Assembly: GCF_020886695.1 (NCBI RefSeq)
Contig: NZ_AP024485.1
Coordinates: forward strand, 3,415,001-3,479,000
Reading direction: 5' to 3'
Length of the DNA: 64,000 nucleotides
Source: Pseudodesulfovibrio sediminis
GTDB lineage: Bacteria; Desulfobacterota; Desulfovibrionia; Desulfovibrionales; Desulfovibrionaceae
This document shows positions 41,172 through 49,101 of this stretch, piece by piece. The stretch's first letter is position 1, and the number at the start of each line of letters is the position of its first letter. The notes beneath the pieces were generated by a model. That model was not told where the DNA came from. It ran no database searches and worked only from the letters and a program-made list of their open reading frames with translations. The translations under genes were made by a program, and so were the position numbers.

Positions 41172-41684
41172 ATGTCAAAAAACATGGACAGTTATAAAAT
41201 TACACGTAGGGCAATGGAATTGATCCTTGAAGAGGTCGATCGGAGAGTGTCCAATGGTGAGTCTCAGTCGGCTATAAGTCGTTTGGTTGGTTGTGACAGG
41301 GCGACCGTTCATCGTTGGTATACTGAACGCATTGTCCGCGAGAATACCTCATTTCGAGATATGGTTCGGTATCTGGATCGGTTGCGAATTCCTTTGGTGA
41401 AGGTGTTCGGGAGTGGTGATGATTTGCCTCCACCATCTCCTGACCGTGCCATGACGGTACTGGATAAGGCTATCGCTTCAACTCTTGTGGCTGCGGCAAA
41501 GGCCCTGGGTAAAGATTACGATGATGTGTCCAGGGAGCTTGAAAGCTTGGATCTTCCCGATGTTGAGTCATTGTTGAAAGGGCGAGAGCCTATGCGGGCA
41601 AGTGATTTTTCCAAAATGTGTAGAGCCGTGGGAGTCTCTCCGGAGGCTGTCCTAAAGCGGGCTTCAGGTATTACAGAAGAGTAG
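41172..41684 (+). CDS. CI-like lysogeny repressor
   Basis: The 170-residue protein has an HTH (QSAISRLVGCDRATVHRWYT) and a C-terminal helical part with LESLLKG-type repeats but no LexA-type protease Ser/Lys motif, so SOS cleavage is unlikely. ATG 41172 was chosen for the GGGGGTGGG stretch before it; an upstream ATG at 41145 lacks a binding site. It is read toward the excisionase and integrase genes, as the P2 C gene is near int. Confidence 0.7.
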   Translation: MSKNMDSYKITRRAMELILEEVDRRVSNGESQSAISRLVGCDRATVHRWYTERIVRENTSFRDMVRYLDRLRIPLVKVFGSGDDLPPPSPDRAMTVLDKAIASTLVAAAKALGKDYDDVSRELESLDLPDVESLLKGREPMRASDFSKMCRAVGVSPEAVLKRASGITEE

Positions 41685-41729
41685 TTTTCTCTGATTATGT
41701 GACCTAGTTCTCACATCGTGTTGACTTGC

Positions 41730-41749
41730 GTGTTACACATGTGCAACAC
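41730..41749. promoter_or_regulatory. Palindrome before excisionase-integrase genes
   Basis: GTGTTACACATGTGCAACAC is a 20-bp near-perfect palindrome. TTGACT at 41721-41726 is a possible -35 box whose promoter it would cover. It shares TGTT(n)CA(n)AACA features with 41108-41127. Confidence 0.6.
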
Positions 41750-41779
41750 AAGAGCCTTCTTAATTAAGAGGGCTTTTTA

Positions 41780-41992
41780 ATGGAACATTGGTTGAAAATG
41801 GGGGCGGCATGCGAGGCGTGCAACATACACCGTGACACCATGCGCAAATGGTGCCGGGATGGTGTTGTCACAGCCAGACAGATTCCCGCCGGGAAAAGAA
41901 AGGATTGGCGAATCCTTGAAAGCTCCCTCCCCATTCATTCCAACGAACTGGAAAGCAAAGCCCTCACCCTGTTGCAAAGGGCCGGGCTGTGA
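41780..41992 (+). CDS. Excisionase-like helix-turn-helix protein
   Basis: The 70-residue protein begins with a MerR/excisionase-type HTH (MGAACEACNIHRDTMRKWCR DGVV in two blocks) and RQIPAGKRKDWRI. GAGG precedes the ATG. Its stop overlaps the integrase start, so the two are translated together. It probably steers recombination towards excision. Confidence 0.7.
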   Translation: MEHWLKMGAACEACNIHRDTMRKWCRDGVVTARQIPAGKRKDWRILESSLPIHSNELESKALTLLQRAGL

Positions 41993-43023
41993 TGGTGGAC
42001 ATCATGGGTGTGAGCAGGAAGCCGTTCAAGGTGGCCGGTAGAAACGGCTACTATTATAAGATTGACGGCAAGAGATTGACGTTAAGTACCCGTGATTTTG
42101 TTGAAGCCTCCCGGCTTTTGAAAATAATTAGGACCGCATATCTAGAAGGCAAGGTTCGCCGGATCACCGGGGAGTGTTCAAAAAATCTAGGTCAGTTTGC
42201 CGATGAGTTTGAGGTTTGGGCTTTGGATACACAGCCCAGCAAAACATTCAAAGCCAACCGGCTGGCCCTTCGGAAAATCATCGAGATTGAAGGACGTAAC
42301 GTCCGCCTCGACAGGCTTACCCTGAAAACCATGGATGAGCTGAAGCGCAAAAATCGAAAGCTGAAGCCATCCAGCATTAACAATTACCTGCGCCACTCAA
42401 AGGCCGTTATGAATAAGGCCGTGGAGTGGGGATACCTCCAAGCCAATCCCTTCAAGGGTGCCAAGCTCCTACCCCAGAAAAAGCGGGTGGGCTTCATTGA
42501 GCCAAAACAGATTACGAATTTCATTAAGTCCATCGAAGATCTTGGGTTGCGCCGGTTCGTTGTCGCCTGCCTTTCTACTGGTCGCCGCCGGTCGGAGCTG
42601 GTGGAACTGTGCTGGGAAGACATCCTTTGGGAACGGAAAGCCTATTTCATTGCCAAGGAAAAGCGGAGCCTTTGTAAGACATACCCCATGAGCGCGTCTT
42701 TTTTGACTCTCTTGAAATCCATGAAAAAGGGTAGAGGGAAAATCTTCACCCGGTGGAGACACGCCGACACCTACACCCACAAGACCAAGGAAGCTCTGAA
42801 GGCTGGCGGCTTCGGACATCTTACTCTCCACGATCTGCGCCATTCCTTTTCTGTTGCCATGCTCGAAGGTGGTGGCGGAATGAAGGCCCTTCAGAAAGCT
42901 CTTGGCCATTCCGAGTTCCGAGTGACCGCCGATACCTATGCCGACGTCACCGATGATGGCCTACGGGCAGCGGTCAATCTCGTGAAACTTGGGCCTCTCG
43001 ACCTGTTCTCCGATAAAAAGTAA
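41992..43023 (+). CDS. int: Tyrosine integrase
   Basis: The 343-residue recombinase has an arm-binding start (FKVAGRNGYYYKIDGKRLTL), a core-binding SAM-like domain (SINNYLRHSKAVMNKAVEWG) and the catalytic domain with STGRRRSELVELCWED (Arg), HDLRHSF (His-x-x-Arg), LGHS and TYAD (Tyr near residue 316). ATG 41992 overlaps the excisionase stop; the GTG 41989 is an alternative. It lies 137 bases from the attR repeat, as usual for tRNA-specific phage integrases. Confidence 0.93.
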   Translation: MVDIMGVSRKPFKVAGRNGYYYKIDGKRLTLSTRDFVEASRLLKIIRTAYLEGKVRRITGECSKNLGQFADEFEVWALDTQPSKTFKANRLALRKIIEIEGRNVRLDRLTLKTMDELKRKNRKLKPSSINNYLRHSKAVMNKAVEWGYLQANPFKGAKLLPQKKRVGFIEPKQITNFIKSIEDLGLRRFVVACLSTGRRRSELVELCWEDILWERKAYFIAKEKRSLCKTYPMSASFLTLLKSMKKGRGKIFTRWRHADTYTHKTKEALKAGGFGHLTLHDLRHSFSVAMLEGGGGMKALQKALGHSEFRVTADTYADVTDDGLRAAVNLVKLGPLDLFSDKK

Positions 43024-43029
43024 TTTGGG

Positions 43030-43082
43030 ATGGACCCAATATGGACCCCAAAACGCAGAAATGGACCCTTTTATGGGTCCAT
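43030..43082. promoter_or_regulatory. ATGGACC repeats, possible integrase arm sites (right)
   Basis: ATGGACC occurs at 43030, 43041 and 43061, and inverted at 43076-43082; the last pair forms an 8-bp-arm palindrome. The first pair matches 6776-6793 near the other att site. Confidence 0.45.
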
Positions 43083-43112
43083 TTGTCGGTAGTTCTCGTC
43101 AGTTTTCAACAG

Positions 43113-43155
43113 TCAAAAAAAGGGCTGATCCGGCTATAAAGCCGCGTCAGCCCTT
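43113..43155 (-). terminator. Phage-supplied terminator for tRNA-Thr
   Basis: AAGGGCTGA pairs with TCAGCCCTT, with an inner CGGCT/AGCCG stem. On the minus strand it is followed by seven T. It stands where the tRNA transcript now ends. Confidence 0.85.
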
Positions 43156-43159
43156 GATT

Positions 43160-43240
<81 letters not shown>

Positions 43241-43255
43241 GAAACGGGAGTCGAT

Positions 43256-43284
43256 TTTTAAACCAGGGGATGGTGTTGGGTCAA
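43256..43284 (-). promoter_or_regulatory. tRNA-Thr promoter
   Basis: On the minus strand TTGACC (43279-43284) is 17 bases from TTAAAA (43256-43261), and the tRNA starts 16 bases further on. Confidence 0.7.
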
Positions 43285-43383
43285 GTGAAAAAGCGATGGT
43301 TTGTTTTGGACGTATGGTGGGCGATTCCTTGCTTTGGGGGAGGTGTTGGTTGACTGGCGTGGTTTTTGGGAGAGGGGAGGGGA

Positions 43384-45381
43384 TTAGTGTATGTCCAAAA
43401 TGAGGTTGGACCATTCGTCTACCTGAACGGTGACCTGTGGCGGGATGACGATGGTCGAGCTGTATTCTGTGACGATGGCCGGGCCGGTAAAGTTGTTGCC
43501 AGGGGCGAGGGCGTTTCTGTCTATGATGGCGGTTTCGTATTCTTTGCCCGAAAAAATTGTTTGGCCTTTGCCGGTGATAGCTGCTGCCGATAGGTTTCTT
43601 GGCCCCGGTGTCGCGCGGGAGAACGTCAGCGATGGCTGGCGACCAAGGCTTCTGAGACGGACGTTGACCACTTCCACTGGCTTGTCGTTGCGGTGGCCAT
43701 ATTGTTTCTCGTGCAGGGTGTGAAAAGCTTCGATGGGGGCATCACAGAACGGGACCACTATCTCAAAGGATTGGCCGGTGTATCGCATGTCCAGATACCG
43801 TTCGTGGGTGATATCGGATTGGATCAGTCCTTCTGCGGAGAGTTCTGCCTCTCCTCGGGCTTCCAGCTGTGCGAAAGCGTGTTCCATGGCATCAGGGGTG
43901 AAGTCGTCGGCACCGCACATGATCGTGCGGGAGTAGTCCTTGACCACGTCGGCCATGAGCATGCCGGTGGCCGAGAGAATGCCGGGATTGACCGGGATGA
44001 AGACCGTGGGCATGCCGAGCAGTCGGGCCAGTTCTGTGCAGTGCATGCCGCCCGCGCCGCCGAAAGAGAAGAGGGTAAACTCCCGCGGGTCGAAGCCTTT
44101 TTCCACGGAGATGATCCTGATGGCCCGCTCCATATTGGCATTGGCCACGGCCAGTATGCCCTCGGCCAGCTCCACTGGGGACATGTCGAGCTGGTCAGCC
44201 AGCGCTTCAATGGCTGTTCGTGTTTGTGTCTCAGCCAGTTCCATGCCTCCGCCGAGGAAGTGCTCGGGAACGATACGGCCCAGATACAGGTTGGCATCCG
44301 TCACCGTGACCTGATCGCCGCCCTGCGCATAACAAATGGGACCTGGGGTGGCTCCTGCGCTTTCAGGGCCGACCGTCAGGGAGCCGCCCGGGTCAAGGGC
44401 CGCGATGGAGCCGCCGCCCGCACCCACGGTGTGGATGTCGATCATGGGCACTTTCACTGGATAGCCTGAGATGGCCGAGGTCGTTGTCAGCGGGAGGACT
44501 TGATCCATAAGGCTGACATCGGAGCTGGTGCCGCCCATGTCAAAGGTGATGATCTTGTCGAATCCGGCCATTTTTCCCAGCTCCAGCGCACCCACCGCAC
44601 CACCGGCCGGGCCGGACAGGATGGTGCGCACTGATTCCCGCATGGCCGTTGCCGCCGAGATGGAGCCGCCATTGGACTGCATGACGCGCAGAGAGTTGCC
44701 TGACACGGCCTGGTTCAGGGAGGTCAGATAGCGGGTCATGATGGGCGAGACATAGGCGTTGATGACCGTGGTGGAGGTGCGTTCAAATTCGCGGAATTCG
44801 GCCAGGATATCGCTGGAAAGTGAAGCCGGCAGGTCCAGCGCGGTCAGCATGTCGCCTATCTGCCGTTCATGGCTGGGGTCAAGGAAGGAGAAGAGCAGGC
44901 AGACGGCCACGGATTCGGCGCCGCTGTCCTGTATCCGCCGGATGACTGCTCGGGTGGCTTCAGCTTCGAAGTCCTCTATGATGTCTCCTTCTGAAGAAAC
45001 TCGGCCGAGGATGCCAAAGCGCAGTGCTTCGGGGATGATGTGGGGCTGTCGTCGGTAAGCGAGGTCGTAGAGACGGGATCGATTCTGCCGGCCTATTTCG
45101 ATGATGTCGGTGAAGCCTGTATTGGTCACCAATGCCGTGCGCACGCCCTTGCGCTCCAGAATGGCGTTGGTCGCCACGGTGGAGCCGTGGACAATGGACA
45201 TGCCGAGGTCCTGGATGCGGTCATCCAGTCCGAGGGTCTGCACGATATGCTTCAGCCCGTTGATGACGGCCTCGGCAGGGTTGTGCGGGGTGGACAGGGT
45301 CTTGTATGTGCCGGTGGTCTCGCCTGTCACATAGGTGAAATCAGTGAATGTGCCGCCAGTGTCGACGCCGATGGTGATCAT
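43384..45381 (-). CDS. hyuA: Hydantoinase/oxoprolinase subunit A (HyuA-type)
   Basis: The 665-residue enzyme belongs to the ATP-dependent hydantoinase/5-oxoprolinase family. It has the N-terminal GVDTGGTFTDFTYV and the ATPase blocks FDMGGTSSDVSLM and TVGAGGGSIA, then the C-terminal half with SFGGAGGMH. ATG 45381 has GGGAG before it. HyuA usually works with HyuB; no HyuB gene lies next to it in this window. Substrate could be a hydantoin, oxoproline or a related cyclic amide. Confidence 0.88.
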   Translation of the reverse strand: MITIGVDTGGTFTDFTYVTGETTGTYKTLSTPHNPAEAVINGLKHIVQTLGLDDRIQDLGMSIVHGSTVATNAILERKGVRTALVTNTGFTDIIEIGRQNRSRLYDLAYRRQPHIIPEALRFGILGRVSSEGDIIEDFEAEATRAVIRRIQDSGAESVAVCLLFSFLDPSHERQIGDMLTALDLPASLSSDILAEFREFERTSTTVINAYVSPIMTRYLTSLNQAVSGNSLRVMQSNGGSISAATAMRESVRTILSGPAGGAVGALELGKMAGFDKIITFDMGGTSSDVSLMDQVLPLTTTSAISGYPVKVPMIDIHTVGAGGGSIAALDPGGSLTVGPESAGATPGPICYAQGGDQVTVTDANLYLGRIVPEHFLGGGMELAETQTRTAIEALADQLDMSPVELAEGILAVANANMERAIRIISVEKGFDPREFTLFSFGGAGGMHCTELARLLGMPTVFIPVNPGILSATGMLMADVVKDYSRTIMCGADDFTPDAMEHAFAQLEARGEAELSAEGLIQSDITHERYLDMRYTGQSFEIVVPFCDAPIEAFHTLHEKQYGHRNDKPVEVVNVRLRSLGRQPSLTFSRATPGPRNLSAAAITGKGQTIFSGKEYETAIIDRNALAPGNNFTGPAIVTEYSSTIVIPPQVTVQVDEWSNLILDIH

Positions 45382-45489
45382 GCTTGTCTCCCTTGAATGT
45401 CGGGGCGCGATAATACAGTAAAGCGCAACGGACCTCCAGTGGTAAGGCTTGCCTTGCTCCAAGGTGTCTGGAAGCGTATAGGTGAGTGT

Positions 45490-46215
45490 ATGAAAGTAGT
45501 GCTCACGTATATACACCACAATTGTTTTGTCATGAAAACCGACACGCGCACCTTCCTCTTCGATTGTCCGGGGGACGCTCATCTTCCAGTTAACGGAGCG
45601 GACAGTATCGGTCGGGCAGTGGCCGATACCGAGCTGACCGTGTTCATTTCCCATGGACATGAAGATCATCTGAATGAAGATCTTGATTCCCTGACGTCTC
45701 CGGCAAAGAGCGTGCAGTATGTGCTGTCAGAAGACATCGAGGACATGCGGCCCGAGGCGCTCCCGACAAAGGGGGAGGTGCTTATCGTGGAGCCGGATGA
45801 AACTTACGCGTATGACGGGATGCGTATCGAGACGCTCATGAGCAATGATCTTGGCGTAGCTTTTCTGGTCACGGACGGGGCGTTTCGATTCTATTTCGGT
45901 GGAGATCTGGCCAAGTGGATATGGAAAACCGCTTCGGCCAGGGAGCAGGCATTCACCTCGGCCTTTTTTAGACAGGCCATGCAGCGTGTGAGCGACTTCA
46001 AGCCGCATGTGGCATTCTCCAATGTCGATCAGCGGCTGGAGAATCTTGCCGGAGGAGTGGAGGCGTATCATGAAGCTGGCGCTCGTGTCTTCGTGCCCAT
46101 GCATACATTCGGCGAGACAGACTGGTTGCCCCGGTTTGCAGCCTCTCTGGGAGCATCCGGAGACGAGGTCTTTCTCTATGCAAATACCGGAGATCGTGTC
46201 GAGTATGTTTTTTGA
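45490..46215 (+). CDS. Metallo-beta-lactamase-fold hydrolase
   Basis: The 241-residue protein has HNCFVMKTD at the N terminus and the metal motif SHGHEDHLNEDL (HxHxDH-like), with further ligands in YFGGDLAKW and VPMHTFGE. It resembles the small MBL-fold hydrolases related to UlaG/UPF0173. ATG 45490 has AGGTGAG upstream. Substrate unknown. Confidence 0.8.
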   Translation: MKVVLTYIHHNCFVMKTDTRTFLFDCPGDAHLPVNGADSIGRAVADTELTVFISHGHEDHLNEDLDSLTSPAKSVQYVLSEDIEDMRPEALPTKGEVLIVEPDETYAYDGMRIETLMSNDLGVAFLVTDGAFRFYFGGDLAKWIWKTASAREQAFTSAFFRQAMQRVSDFKPHVAFSNVDQRLENLAGGVEAYHEAGARVFVPMHTFGETDWLPRFAASLGASGDEVFLYANTGDRVEYVF

Positions 46216-46289
46216 GTTTACAGTTCTCCCATCATCTTGATATACAAGCTGAATTACACAAATATGACATGTTTACATCTGGGGGCTGC

Positions 46290-48599
46290 ATGTTGAATCG
46301 GGTTTTCATTTTTGCCATGGTCGTGGCGCTGGCGTGTTGTCTATCGGGTGCTCCGAGTGCGCACGCAGCAGCATCGGCCGCAGTCTTGCAGGCAGCGGGC
46401 AGTTCTCATTCCAGTTCGAAATCCGATACGTCTGTGGCCATCCCGTCGGACTCAACGCCCGAACAGATCAGCGCGATCATGGCCGGATTGAGCGATGAGC
46501 AGGTCCGTCGCCTGTTGCTGGAAGAGTTGAAAAAGAACGCTGAGATGGAGAAGAAACCTGCGGCACCCACCGGACTCGAAGGGGTGCTTGCCAGTCTGCG
46601 CTCTGATGCGAACTTTGTCCGTGACCGTTTCCAATATCTTTTTTCGGGCGCGTCAACGGCTCCGAGAGACGTGCCCCGGGCCTTCAGCCATTTTCTGGCC
46701 GGGGATGATAATATGGGGCCGGGCATGCTTCTGCTCGCCCTGGTGGCATTGTCGGTGTTCTGGGTTGGCGGTACGTTCCTTTTCAAGAGACGGACGGTCC
46801 ATTTTCGCAAGGCCATAGCCCGCACGCCCGGAGAGCTGCCCTGGTATGAACAGATGGGACGGCTTTTTCTGCGGGCTGTTCTGGATATTTTCGGCGTTGT
46901 GCTGGTCGGCGGTGTCGCCTTTGCCTGCTATCTCGTTATTTTCGACAAAGGCGCTGGTTCAAAGATCGTCATTATTGCCTGGTTGTTGGCCATGATTTTC
47001 CTGGCCCTGGTCAAGATATCAGCGCGGTTTCTTCTGGCACCGCATGCCCCCTCGCTGCGGTATCTGCCCCTGACCGATGCGACCGCTCAGTATATGTTCA
47101 GGTGGGTGGTGAACATTGCCCGGATTCTCGCCCTGAGCATGCTCGTGAACACCATCCTGCGGCTTCATGGAAGTGGTGAGGCCGTGAACTTGCTGGTCAT
47201 GACCTTTTTCGGGTTTGTCGTCGCCTTTGTGCTGACGCTGCTTGTTCTGTGGAACAAGAAACCCATTGCGGATGCCATACGGCGCAATACCGAGGCCGAC
47301 GGGCTGGTTCATCAGTTTGCCGACTCCTGGCATGCGGCAGCCATGTTGTATATTTTCGGTTCATGGATGCTCTGGGTTTTCGCCATCATGCTGTTTGGTG
47401 CGCAGGCGCGGCTTATCGGAATCATGACATTGCTTCTGGTGCCGGGATATCTGCTTGTGGAGTGGGCCACGCAACGGTTGGTGGACTTTGCCGTGGACAT
47501 GGCCGGGACACGGATGCCGACCGATGAGGAAGAAGGGGATGAGCTTCCACAGGGACTCATTCGTTTTCAGAAGTTCCTGCGGAACGGGTTTCATGTGCTG
47601 GTCCTGGCGGCCACGGTTTTCCTGTTCTTGCGCATATGGGGTATCAATCTTCAATTCGGACGCGAGGTGGTTCGGGCTGCCATATCCATTTTACTGACCT
47701 TGATTCTGGCATATATGTTGTGGGTCTATGTCAATCGGTTTATCGAACGTAAACTCATGGAAAAACAGGAAGAACAAAGTTCAGGGAGCGGTGAAGGCGA
47801 TGGCGGCGGCCCGGGCGGCGACCGTTTTTCGACCCTGCTGCAACTGGTCAAGAAGTTCATCTTCGTGGGTATTGCGGCGGTGACCGTTCTGGTCATGCTG
47901 TCCTCGCTCGGTGTGGATATCGGGCCGCTCATTGCCGGTGCGTCCATATTCGGCATCGCCATTGGTTTTGGCGCGCAGACCCTGGTGAAAGACATCATCT
48001 CCGGTATATTCTTTTTGACCGACGACGCCTTCCGGGTGGGGGATTACATCGAGACCAGCGGTGCCATGGGCACTGTGGAGGAAATTTCGGTTCGCTCGCT
48101 CAAGCTGCGGCACCACCTTGGCTTCCTGTATACCATTCCCTTTGGCTCGATGAAGATGATCAAGAACAACACCCGCGACTGGGCGGTCATGAAGTTGCAG
48201 TATCTGGTGCCGTTTGACACCGATATCGGGCAGGTGAAGAAGATCATCAAGAAAATCAACAAGGAAGTGCGAGCGGTCCCGGAACTCAACGAGGTCATGC
48301 TTGGCGACATCAAGAGCCAGGGCGTCAAGGCCATGGAAGAGTACGGCATGCGTATGCGGGTCAAGTTCATGACCAAACCCGGTGGCCAGTTCACCCTGCG
48401 CAAGCTGGTGCTCGCCAAGATGCGCAAGCATTTTGCCGAGGCCGGGATTGAGTTCGCCAAGCCGCGTGTGGCCGTTCAGATCCCTGATTCCAGCAATATG
48501 ACCGATGAGGATCGTGCGCATGTGGCCGCCGCAGCCGGAAAGACGGTGGAGGACAAGCAAAAGGCGAAGAAAGCCGCCTCACATGATAAATCCAAATAA
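46290..48599 (+). CDS. MscS-family mechanosensitive channel with long N-terminal region
   Basis: The 769-residue protein has a signal peptide ending near AHA-AAS, an N-terminal extracytoplasmic region, about nine to ten membrane helices and the MscS core near residues 540-700: the pore helix region GPLIAGASIFGIAIGFGAQT, followed by LVKDIISGIFFLTDDAFRVG. The C-terminal tail is rich in lysine. It should open on membrane tension. The size class resembles MscK/YbiO-type channels. Confidence 0.9.
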   Translation: MLNRVFIFAMVVALACCLSGAPSAHAAASAAVLQAAGSSHSSSKSDTSVAIPSDSTPEQISAIMAGLSDEQVRRLLLEELKKNAEMEKKPAAPTGLEGVLASLRSDANFVRDRFQYLFSGASTAPRDVPRAFSHFLAGDDNMGPGMLLLALVALSVFWVGGTFLFKRRTVHFRKAIARTPGELPWYEQMGRLFLRAVLDIFGVVLVGGVAFACYLVIFDKGAGSKIVIIAWLLAMIFLALVKISARFLLAPHAPSLRYLPLTDATAQYMFRWVVNIARILALSMLVNTILRLHGSGEAVNLLVMTFFGFVVAFVLTLLVLWNKKPIADAIRRNTEADGLVHQFADSWHAAAMLYIFGSWMLWVFAIMLFGAQARLIGIMTLLLVPGYLLVEWATQRLVDFAVDMAGTRMPTDEEEGDELPQGLIRFQKFLRNGFHVLVLAATVFLFLRIWGINLQFGREVVRAAISILLTLILAYMLWVYVNRFIERKLMEKQEEQSSGSGEGDGGGPGGDRFSTLLQLVKKFIFVGIAAVTVLVMLSSLGVDIGPLIAGASIFGIAIGFGAQTLVKDIISGIFFLTDDAFRVGDYIETSGAMGTVEEISVRSLKLRHHLGFLYTIPFGSMKMIKNNTRDWAVMKLQYLVPFDTDIGQVKKIIKKINKEVRAVPELNEVMLGDIKSQGVKAMEEYGMRMRVKFMTKPGGQFTLRKLVLAKMRKHFAEAGIEFAKPRVAVQIPDSSNMTDEDRAHVAAAAGKTVEDKQKAKKAASHDKSK

Positions 48600-48648
48600 G
48601 AACGGAAGGATGTACGGTTTTTCTATCTGATACCTGGTGGGACTCATT

Positions 48649-49020
48649 ATGGTGTATAGTCGGGAGTATGAACTTGTAGACGATTGGATCCGTATCACGA
48701 CTACTGGACGGATCGACTCGGGTGATGAATTCATCGACAAAGTGCTTGTCGGGGCCGACAAGGTGCTTGAACTCGACGTCAGACTCGTGCTGCTGGACGA
48801 GCTTCAGCTCGAACTGGCGCTCGATAATCTGGACATCAAGCTGGGGGTCGGCAGTCTTGATCACAGCGAGGTGCATACCTTGGGGTTGCGTATCGCCTGC
48901 CTGTTTCCTCCGGCAAACCGGGCGCTCTATACGATGTATGAGACCGTGTACCGGAACAGGTCGATCAATTTTCGTCTTTTTGATGATGAACAGGCTGCTA
49001 TCGCCTGGCTGAAAGAGTAA
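48649..49020 (+). CDS. SpoIIAA/STAS-like small protein
   Basis: The 123-residue product (YSREYELVDDWIRITTTGRI ... NRSINFRLFDDEQAAIAWLK) has the beta-alpha pattern and C-terminal DDEQAAIAWL of SpoIIAA/STAS-like proteins. ATG 48649 is the second of two close starts; GGTGG lies before it. It may bind a lipid or act in stress signalling. Confidence 0.6.
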   Translation: MVYSREYELVDDWIRITTTGRIDSGDEFIDKVLVGADKVLELDVRLVLLDELQLELALDNLDIKLGVGSLDHSEVHTLGLRIACLFPPANRALYTMYETVYRNRSINFRLFDDEQAAIAWLKE

Positions 49021-49101
49021 GTGGAATCCCTTGTTAGCTGACCTGTTTCGGGTTAGGATTTTGCAATCAACGCGCAACCTCTTGACCCTCAGGAGCCTTT
49101 T

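Noticed and set aside
43061-43082. ATGGACCC/GGGTCCAT hairpin as integrase terminator
   Set aside because: The stem is short and lacks a proper T-run; the repeated ATGGACC units fit protein-binding sites better.
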